Below are positions 6,990 to 12,034 of a DNA stretch of 12,034 nt, piece after piece (position 1 is the stretch's first letter; each line of letters starts with the position of its first letter). The notes under the pieces are model-generated. The model was not told the origin of the DNA, searched no databases, and saw nothing but the letters and a program-made list of their open reading frames with translations. Position numbers and translations under genes: made by a program. The DNA is from an uncultured Erysipelotrichaceae bacterium (GTDB lineage: Bacteria; Bacillota_I; Bacilli_A; Erysipelotrichales; Coprobacillaceae), in NCBI GenBank assembly GCA_900317015.1, contig ONFH01000150.1:1-12034 (forward strand). The letters run 5' to 3'.

Positions 6990-7019
6990 GCACTTTTCTC
7001 AAATTTGAATTTGCCTACC

Positions 7020-7040
7020 AAAAAAGGACCAACTGGTCCT
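7020..7040 (-). terminator. Intrinsic terminator of the small membrane protein gene
   Basis: On the leftward transcript AGGACC pairs with GGTCCT (bases 7035-7040 and 7025-7030, loop of four that can close further), followed by a run of U from 7025-7020. It begins two bases after the stop codon at 7042 and separates that gene from the his promoter. Confidence 0.88.
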
Positions 7041-7041
7041 C

Positions 7042-7506
7042 TTACTTTTTACGTTTTACAGCACGACGTCCCTTACGTCCTACACTGACATAAGCGCTTC
7101 TTGCCTGCTTGGCTGCGGCGGTGAAGGCTTCAGCATCAAAAACGTAGATCTTGACTTTCTTTGCCGACTTATCCTTTGGCGTGATCTCCACTTTATGTTT
7201 AGAAACCGCTTCAATTCTCTGGATCGCATTATATTCGATCGTATCGGTCCACATTAAGACCGCATACCATTTGTAATAAATGATCTCTGATTTTCCTACT
7301 TCATCATTATAGCTCATGAAGACCGCAAACATACATACGGCCGCGATGACAAAGCCGATCATCATCATACCAAAGGAGCCATTGATTCCTAAGATAAAGG
7401 ATACGATGACCATAATGATCGTCAATACGCTCATTTCGATCGCACTGCGGTAATCTTTAAACTTTTTATTCTCGTCGACATACTTTTTCTTCTTACTTTT
7501 TGCCAT
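7042..7506 (-). CDS. Small two-helix membrane protein with basic termini, unknown function
   Basis: This 154-residue protein is not one I can name. A very basic N-terminus (MAKSKKKKY) is followed by two hydrophobic segments, about residues 25-41 and 46-65, joined by a short GINGSFG turn. A soluble part of about 85 residues follows (YYKWYAVLMWTDTIEYNAI, then alternating charged and hydrophobic residues), then a basic tail (GRKGRRAVKRKK). The pattern of two membrane helices plus a small strand-rich domain containing W-x-D/E-x-I-x-Y resembles small bacterial PH-like membrane proteins. That is only a resemblance. The ATG at 7506 has GGAGAGGG upstream. It is monocistronic, with its own promoter and terminator, and divergent from the aquaporin gene. 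Confidence 0.8.
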   Translation of the reverse strand: MAKSKKKKYVDENKKFKDYRSAIEMSVLTIIMVIVSFILGINGSFGMMMIGFVIAAVCMFAVFMSYNDEVGKSEIIYYKWYAVLMWTDTIEYNAIQRIEAVSKHKVEITPKDKSAKKVKIYVFDAEAFTAAAKQARSAYVSVGRKGRRAVKRKK

Positions 7507-7535
7507 GATATCTACCCTCTCCTATTGTGTTTCCT

Positions 7536-7544
7536 ATTATATCA
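7536..7544 (-). promoter_or_regulatory. Extended -10 promoter of the small membrane protein gene
   Basis: Read leftward this is TGATATAAT, a TGn motif joined to a perfect TATAAT (7541-7536). No convincing -35 box stands 17 bases upstream, which is normal for extended -10 promoters. The ATG at 7506 follows about 29 bases after the box. Confidence 0.65.
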
Positions 7545-7598
7545 TAAATTCATACCATTCTTTTTCATATTTTACAAGCCCTTACATTCTTTCACCAT

Positions 7599-7626
7599 TT
7601 GACATTCTTTTCTAGGCGTGTAAAAT
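7599..7626 (+). promoter_or_regulatory. Sigma-A-type promoter of the aquaporin gene
   Basis: A perfect TTGACA (7599-7604) and TAAAAT (7621-7626, five of six matches) are separated by 16 bases. Transcription would start near 7633, close to the ribosome binding site at 7637. Because of this position, an alternative TTG start at 7599 cannot be right. Confidence 0.8.
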
Positions 7627-7649
7627 TGACGCTTATAGGAGGAAAAATT

Positions 7650-8360
7650 ATGGAAAATATTAAAAAATACTTTGCAGAATGTCTAGGCACATTCTTCTTA
7701 GTTTTTGTCGGCACAACGATTGCAGTCATCTTCAATCCAAAGAGTGGCATTCCTGCCATTTTAGGAACAGCCTTTGCTTTCGGTGTCGCTTTGACAATTG
7801 TTTACTATACTGTTGGCAAGATCTCAGGAGGTCATGTCAATCCCGCAGTCTCACTGGCCATGTTCTTTGAAAACAAGCTTGATCTTAAAGATTTGATCTT
7901 CTATGTCATTGCACAGATCATTGGTGCGTTACTTGGCACATTAACTTTATTCGTGATCTTAAAGAACATCCCTAATGCGACAATTTCTATTTATGGTTTA
8001 GGACAGAATGGTTATGGTTCTGCCTCTGCCACAAACTTCGGTTTAGGCGGTGCGATCTTTGTCGAAATCGTTTTAACGGCGATCTTCGTCTTCACGGTCT
8101 TAGCTGCCACAAGCAAAAAAGAATTCGAAGGTGTTGCTGGTCTTGTCATCGGCGCCGCTTTAACAATGGTTCATTTAATTGGGATCCCACTTACAGGCAC
8201 TTCCGTTAACCCTGCGCGTTCGTTAGCACCAGCCATCGTATTAGCCATTTCAACAACTAACAAGACAGCTCTTTCACAGGTCTGGGTCTTCTTAGTTGCA
8301 CCACTTGTTGGGGCTTTAGTTGCGACGATCATCTGGAAATTATTTAATTTCGATAAGTAA
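7650..8360 (+). CDS. AqpZ-like water channel (MIP family)
   Basis: This 236-residue six-helix channel of the cytoplasmic membrane starts at ATG 7650, seven bases after AGGAGG (7637-7642). It shows both half-helix motifs, NPA at 64-66 (SGGHVNPAVS) and NPA at 187-189 (GTSVNPARSLAP). The four selectivity-filter positions, by alignment with E. coli AqpZ from memory, are F44, H175, T184 and R190, the narrow water-selective F-H-T-R set. The residue after NPAR is Ser rather than the Asp typical of glycerol facilitators such as GlpF. Transport of water, rather than glycerol, is therefore the better prediction. No glycerol kinase or related gene lies nearby. It is a single-gene unit with a strong promoter and terminator. 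Confidence 0.93.
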   Translation: MENIKKYFAECLGTFFLVFVGTTIAVIFNPKSGIPAILGTAFAFGVALTIVYYTVGKISGGHVNPAVSLAMFFENKLDLKDLIFYVIAQIIGALLGTLTLFVILKNIPNATISIYGLGQNGYGSASATNFGLGGAIFVEIVLTAIFVFTVLAATSKKEFEGVAGLVIGAALTMVHLIGIPLTGTSVNPARSLAPAIVLAISTTNKTALSQVWVFLVAPLVGALVATIIWKLFNFDK

Positions 8361-8362
8361 TT

Positions 8363-8388
8363 GAAAGCTGCAAAATGCAGCTTTTTTC
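8363..8388 (+). terminator. Intrinsic terminator of the aquaporin gene
   Basis: AAAGCTGC (8364-8371) and GCAGCTTT (8377-8384) form an eight-pair stem around AAAAT, followed by more T to 8387. It starts three bases after the aquaporin stop. From here to 8635 (about 247 bases) the DNA is AT-rich. I see no gene in it and no convincing -35/-10 pair for the next gene. GATAAT at 8606-8611 is a weak -10 candidate. Confidence 0.9.
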
Positions 8389-8635
8389 TTGTCTAAGTGA
8401 TAAAAATTATTTCTTCTTCTGTATACATTTTCTTATCAATTTAAATATTTTCTCATCACACTATTATTTTTACCGCATTTCTCCGTGCTTTTTTGGCTCG
8501 ATGTAAGCGCCTTCCTCTTTTTCTTTTTCTCGAAAATAAGAGTGAATATTTATAACTATGATAAATTATTCTAATTTTCTTTACGATTTTCCTTAGATTA
8601 CTTAAGATAATACATGTACACAGGAGGAATATATA

Positions 8636-9982
8636 ATGAATTACACAGAAAGAGTTATCGAAGACTTAAAAAACAAATATCCTGATCAGCCTGAATTCAT
8701 TGAAACAGTTACAAATGTATTAACAAGTTTAAAACCAATGGTTGAGGCTCATCCAGAATGGGAAGACAAGGCTGTCTTAGAACGTTTGACTGAACCAGAA
8801 CGCACGATTCAGTTTAAAGTTCCTTGGACAGACGACAACGGTAAAGTCCATGTCAATATTGGTTACCGTGTTCAGTTTAGTTCTGCAATCGGTCCTTACA
8901 AAGGTGGTTTAAGATTCCATCCTTCAGTCAAGCTTGGAACAATTAAATTCTTAGGATTTGAACAGATCTTTAAGAACTCCCTTACAACATTACCTATCGG
9001 TGGTGGTAAAGGTGGATCTGATTTCGACCCACAGGGCAAATCAGATGCAGAAGTTATGCGTTTCTGCCAGTCATTCATGACTGAATTATATCGTCATATC
9101 GGACCAGATGTAGATGTCCCTGCCGGTGACATCGGTGTCGGCGGTCGTGAGATCGGCTACTTATTTGGTCAGTATAAGAGAATTAAGAACGCTTATGAAA
9201 ATGGCGTTTTAACTGGTAAAGGCTTAGAATATGGTGGATCTTTGATCCGTCCAGAAGCAACTGGTTACGGTGCTGTTTACTATGCTAAAGAAGTTTTAAA
9301 ACACTTCAACGAAACATTCGAAGGCAAGACGATCGTTATGTCTGGTTATGGTAACGTTGCTTGGGGCGTTGCGAAAAAAGCCACTGAATACGGTGCAAAA
9401 GTTGTAACAATTTCTGGCCGTGATGGTTATGTTTATGACAAAGATGGTATCAACACAGAAGAAAAATTCAACTTCTTACTTGAGATCCGTGCAAGAAATG
9501 ACGTTAAGTTAAAAGACTACGCAGAAAAATTCGGCGCTGAATTCCATCCAGGCGAAAAGCCATGGGGCAAAGTTAAAGCTGACTATGCATTCCCTTCTGC
9601 TACACAGAATGAAATCGGCGAAGAAGAAGCAAAAGCTTTAATCGAATCAGGCGTACGTTTCATCTTCGAAGGTGCCAACATGCCAACAACTCCTGAAGGA
9701 ATCGCTTACTTCACAGGACATGGCGGAATCTTAGGCCCTGCCAAAGCATGTAATGCCGGCGGTGTTGCAACGAGTGCCTTAGAAATGTCTCAGAACTCTG
9801 AACGTTTAAGCTGGACGGCTGAAGAAGTTGACGAAAAGTTACATAATATCATGATCTCAATCGTTAACAACTCTGTTGCAGCTGCTGAAAAGTATGGCTT
9901 AGGTTATGACTTAATTGCCGGCGCTAACTTAGCTGGTGCTGAAAAAGTCATCAACGCAATGCTTGCTCAAGGCGACTATTAA
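8636..9982 (+). CDS. gdhA: Glutamate dehydrogenase, hexameric clostridial type
   Basis: This 448-residue enzyme interconverts glutamate with 2-oxoglutarate and ammonium. It has the length and sequence pattern of small hexameric GDHs. Substrate and catalytic residues are visible: K89 in GPYKGGLRFHPS, K113, K125 in IGGGKGGSDFDP, and D165 in VPAGDIGVGG. The dinucleotide fold begins MSGYGNVAWGVAKKA at 235-249. The C-terminal EMSQNSERLSWTAEEVD is typical of the clostridial group. Downstream of the second dinucleotide-binding strand the sequence is GRDG (261-264). As I recall, the NAD-specific Clostridium symbiosum enzyme has Pro where Arg262 stands here, so NAD versus NADP preference cannot be decided by eye. 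AGGAGG at 8622-8627 lies eight bases before the ATG. It is a single-gene unit. Confidence 0.97.
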   Translation: MNYTERVIEDLKNKYPDQPEFIETVTNVLTSLKPMVEAHPEWEDKAVLERLTEPERTIQFKVPWTDDNGKVHVNIGYRVQFSSAIGPYKGGLRFHPSVKLGTIKFLGFEQIFKNSLTTLPIGGGKGGSDFDPQGKSDAEVMRFCQSFMTELYRHIGPDVDVPAGDIGVGGREIGYLFGQYKRIKNAYENGVLTGKGLEYGGSLIRPEATGYGAVYYAKEVLKHFNETFEGKTIVMSGYGNVAWGVAKKATEYGAKVVTISGRDGYVYDKDGINTEEKFNFLLEIRARNDVKLKDYAEKFGAEFHPGEKPWGKVKADYAFPSATQNEIGEEEAKALIESGVRFIFEGANMPTTPEGIAYFTGHGGILGPAKACNAGGVATSALEMSQNSERLSWTAEEVDEKLHNIMISIVNNSVAAAEKYGLGYDLIAGANLAGAEKVINAMLAQGDY

Positions 9983-9985
9983 TCA

Positions 9986-10022
9986 CACATGAAGGACACT
10001 GCGGTGTCCTTTTTTTCATGTG
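9986..10022 (+). terminator. Intrinsic terminator of gdhA inside a longer inverted repeat
   Basis: AAGGACAC (9992-9999) pairs with GTGTCCTT (10004-10011) around TGCG, a loop of the stable UNCG class closed by a C-G pair, with seven T from 10010 to 10016. Outer arms CACATGAA (9986-9993) and TTCATGTG (10015-10022) are also perfectly complementary, so the U-tract is itself enclosed in a longer inverted repeat. Confidence 0.92.
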
Positions 10023-10053
10023 AAAGACTATGACATTTCTGCCATAGCCTATT

Positions 10054-10081
10054 AAAAAAGATCAGCAAGTGCTGACCTTTT
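10054..10081 (-). terminator. Intrinsic terminator of the leftward P-loop protein gene
   Basis: On the leftward transcript GGTCAGC and GCTGATC (10077-10071 and 10066-10060) form seven pairs including one G-U, loop ACTT, followed by six U (10059-10054). It starts a few bases after the stop codon at 10087-10085. A further seven-pair inverted repeat between about 10028 and 10048 has no U-tract on either strand. Confidence 0.88.
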
Positions 10082-10084
10082 GTA

Positions 10085-11851
10085 TTATTCGTTATCGTTT
10101 TCTTCGGCAAGTTTCTTTAATTCTTCCTCACCCGTGATATATTTTAAGATTGCTAAAGCGGCTTCCTTAGGACCGGTATGTTCGTTTCCTTTAATACCAA
10201 GACGCGTATGAAGCTGACCAACTTTTACGCCCTGAGCGAACATCTTATCGAAATATTCCTTAAGAAGAGGTTCAGTCTGTGCACGTCTCTGTACTGGACC
10301 AAATGGATTGGCAAAGAATGAACCAACAAGACCATATTCAGTCGTTGTCCCCTTAGCCATACGCTGACCAGCAGTGAAGACCTTTAAAGCCTGTTCTTCA
10401 TTATCGAAGAATTCCAGTGGTTCGCCATCTTCTTCATAGTTGTTGGCATATAAGAACATGTCAACATCATGTGAAGCAACGACATCATCCCAATCAGTAA
10501 TTGGAATAATGACACGAGCATTCAGCTGATCTGGGTTCAAGAAGACAGAACGGTCTAATTCCTTAAAAGAATAACCAGCATCTAAGTCATCTAATCTGAC
10601 GAAGGCACCAACTTCTGTTCCGGAAGAAACGACCTTACCTTCATCATTAATATGAAGAAGACCCATATCATCATAAACAGTCATGACATCTTCGATATAA
10701 GCAGCCCCTAAGCCTTTGATCTGTTCAATCGATTCAGACTTACCGGCACCAGAGTCACCCATGATGACGATATGCTTCTTATCACCATTATGTAACTTCA
10801 TGACGATCATTGCACCATGAATTGGTAAGTTATGATGGTTGATCTGATAAACGTTATGTAATGTTAATAACATCTTCTTCATATATCCGAAATAATCGAA
10901 GTAATCATTAGCGGATAATAAAGCGACCATCATATTGTTCTTATCATCCTGGTAGAATGACTGGTTCATTTCACCATCTTCATAACCATAGACATAGATC
11001 AGATCAGGCTTTTTACCACGATATTCTTCAGGAGTGGCGAGCTCGAATAAGTTACATAAAGCGACGCCCTGAGCCATAAACTTGATATTGAAGTAAACGA
11101 AGGCTAATAATGAACCGACCTTAGCTGGGTAACAGAACCACTGTTCAGGATCAAATTCATGATCTTCAATTGGGTTATATTTGACTTCTGGGAAAACACC
11201 ATCACGTTTATTACGTTTAGAATAAGCGATGAATGGTGGATGAATGATCACTTCTTCAATGAATGGGATATCATCTAAGCAGCGATATTCATAAGGTAAG
11301 CTGCTGCGGAAGTTTGTACAAACAAGACCGGCATTCGCACCAGCTGTAATTTCACGATAAACACGGTTATGACTATGAAGACCATCTTCTTCGATCGTAC
11401 GATATGTCTTCAAGATCAATTCTTCAAAAGCAGCCTGGGCACTTGTGAAATGTACGTTCTGGAACCCAGCACTCTTTTCACGGTTGAAGATAACTGCATA
11501 ACGCTGCAGTTTTCTCCAGAATTTATAAAGGTCTTCGATAAATCTCTTGAACATCTTGATGTTATCAAAGTACTTTGCATAAATGACTTCACTTTTGATG
11601 ATCATGTTATAATCCATAACTAAAAGTAAACGTAACGTATACTGTAAATCATGAACCAACGCTGCATCATCAGTATTTCTTTCATGGAAATATTGGTAGA
11701 GAGTTGTTTCTCTGCGAGCATTGTCTTTCACGAATTTTGTGAGGACTTTCTTAAAAGAATTACTTTCAATCAATTCACAACGACTCTGACAATATTCCTC
11801 AGAGAAATTCATAATTGCGTTTCCACGCGTAATCTTAAATTTATAGGCCAT
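10085..11851 (-). CDS. Large HPr-kinase/PEPCK-superfamily P-loop protein, unknown function
   Basis: This 588-residue, probably cytosolic protein has no signal peptide or membrane helix. Residues 1 to about 335 are not recognised; they are mixed helical with many aromatic and charged residues. Residues 340-400 match the nucleotide-binding core of HPr kinase/phosphorylase: H345 in PIHGAMIV, then the Walker A GDSGAGKSE (365-373) with the Glu typical of HPr kinase, then acidic YIEDVMTVYDD (385-395) where that family has its DD pair. Residues about 491-520 (FTAGQRMAKGTTTEYG, SFFANPFGP) resemble the C-terminal part of ATP-type PEP carboxykinase. It is too long for HPr kinase (about 310) and lacks the usual PEPCK N-terminal motifs. 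A kinase or phosphotransferase is plausible, but the substrate is unknown. Start: GGAGAGGAGAGG lies six bases or so before the ATG. The gene is a single unit. Confidence 0.85.
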   Translation of the reverse strand: MAYKFKITRGNAIMNFSEEYCQSRCELIESNSFKKVLTKFVKDNARRETTLYQYFHERNTDDAALVHDLQYTLRLLLVMDYNMIIKSEVIYAKYFDNIKMFKRFIEDLYKFWRKLQRYAVIFNREKSAGFQNVHFTSAQAAFEELILKTYRTIEEDGLHSHNRVYREITAGANAGLVCTNFRSSLPYEYRCLDDIPFIEEVIIHPPFIAYSKRNKRDGVFPEVKYNPIEDHEFDPEQWFCYPAKVGSLLAFVYFNIKFMAQGVALCNLFELATPEEYRGKKPDLIYVYGYEDGEMNQSFYQDDKNNMMVALLSANDYFDYFGYMKKMLLTLHNVYQINHHNLPIHGAMIVMKLHNGDKKHIVIMGDSGAGKSESIEQIKGLGAAYIEDVMTVYDDMGLLHINDEGKVVSSGTEVGAFVRLDDLDAGYSFKELDRSVFLNPDQLNARVIIPITDWDDVVASHDVDMFLYANNYEEDGEPLEFFDNEEQALKVFTAGQRMAKGTTTEYGLVGSFFANPFGPVQRRAQTEPLLKEYFDKMFAQGVKVGQLHTRLGIKGNEHTGPKEAALAILKYITGEEELKKLAEENDNE

Positions 11852-11881
11852 TTTTTCCTCTCCTCTCCTATCTGTAATCCT

Positions 11882-11910
11882 AGTTTAGCACGACGCTTCT
11901 CATATTGCAA
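11882..11910 (-). promoter_or_regulatory. Promoter of the P-loop protein gene
   Basis: Read leftward, TTGCAA (11910-11905) and TAAACT (11887-11882) are 17 bases apart, and TGC precedes the -10 box, making it an extended -10. The ATG at 11851 is about 30 bases downstream. Confidence 0.6.
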
Positions 11911-11954
11911 AACGTAATTCAAATGGTAGCGCTTCATATATGATTTTTTTAGTA

Positions 11955-11987
11955 TATATAAAAATATCCTACCAAACATTTGTAGGA
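11955..11987 (-). terminator. Weak hairpin with U-rich tail
   Basis: TCCTAC and GTAGGA (11987-11982 and 11972-11967) form six pairs around nine bases. On the leftward transcript a U-rich, interrupted tail (TATTTTTATATATA) follows. It may be a second, weak terminator for the gene off the right edge. A protein-binding site in front of the P-loop gene is the alternative. Confidence 0.35.
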
Positions 11988-12004
11988 AAGCGACGATTTC
12001 ACTC

Positions 12005-12034
12005 AAAAATAAAAAGGTCCTCTATTAGAAGACC
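12005..12034 (-). terminator. Intrinsic terminator of a leftward gene beyond the right edge
   Basis: On the leftward transcript GGTCTTCT (12034-12027) pairs with AGAGGACC (12023-12016) with one G-U, loop AAT, followed by TTTTTATTTTT (12015-12005). The stem ends exactly at the window edge, so its gene lies outside. Positions 11911-12004 hold no gene I can support. They include a perfect ten-base palindrome, TCATATATGA, at 11934-11943. Confidence 0.8.

Noticed and set aside
7599..7649. Seventeen extra N-terminal residues on the aquaporin from a TTG at 7599
   Set aside because: That TTG is the first half of the -35 box TTGACA. The -10 box and ribosome binding site would also be inside the coding region.
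8389..8635. Possible regulatory RNA or small gene between aquaporin and gdhA
   Set aside because: The stretch is AT-rich with only short, weak inverted repeats, no conserved riboswitch-like core and no ORF with a ribosome binding site.
10028..10048. Seven-pair inverted repeat between the gdhA and P-loop gene terminators
   Set aside because: It has no U-tract on either strand and no adjoining gene signal. A chance or minor structure is more likely than a separate element.
11809..12006. 65-residue leftward reading frame overlapping the start of the P-loop protein gene
   Set aside because: It spans the hairpin, promoter and ribosome binding site of that gene, has no ribosome binding site of its own, and its composition is not protein-like.

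Overview
The window looks like chromosomal DNA from a low-GC Bacillota. Signs are AT-rich intergenic DNA, dominant TTA leucine codons, strong AGGAGG-type ribosome binding sites, intrinsic terminators with long U-tracts, extended -10 promoters, the HisZ plus short-HisG form of ATP phosphoribosyltransferase, and a clostridial-type glutamate dehydrogenase. An Erysipelotrichia-like gut Firmicute is my best guess. The rank below phylum is inference.

Layout: (1) Positions 1-610 hold a possible leftward promoter at the edge and a degraded rightward gene with an apparent single-base frameshift. (2) Positions 603-6990 are one leftward histidine biosynthesis operon, hisZ-G-D-B-H-A-F-IE, with every junction overlapping or abutting. 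It ends in a hairpin shared with the opposing gene remnant. hisC and a histidinol-phosphatase gene are not in this cluster. (3) In front of hisZ lies a complete transcription attenuator. It has an extended -10 promoter, a 23-codon leader ORF with five consecutive His codons plus a sixth, mutually exclusive hairpins, and an intrinsic terminator whose U-tract ends about 20 bases before the real hisZ GTG start. This is the most interesting part of the window, because Firmicute his genes are more usually placed under T-box control. (4) Positions 7020-7650 hold a small leftward membrane protein gene and the divergent promoter region it shares with a rightward gene. (5) Positions 7650-8388 carry a rightward AqpZ-like water channel, and 8636-10016 a rightward glutamate dehydrogenase, each with its own terminator. 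(6) Positions 10054-11910 carry a leftward gene for a 588-residue protein with an HPr-kinase/PEPCK-type P-loop domain of unknown function. (7) The right edge holds the terminator of a further leftward gene lying outside the window.

Functionally, the his operon covers the steps from PRPP and ATP to imidazole-acetol phosphate and also encodes histidinol dehydrogenase. The aminotransferase and the phosphatase must be encoded elsewhere if the pathway is complete. HisH supplies ammonia from glutamine and releases glutamate, and glutamate dehydrogenase links glutamate to 2-oxoglutarate and ammonium, so both loci touch nitrogen metabolism. No linkage between them is visible beyond proximity. I found no CRISPR array, insertion sequence, tRNA, rRNA or defence system.
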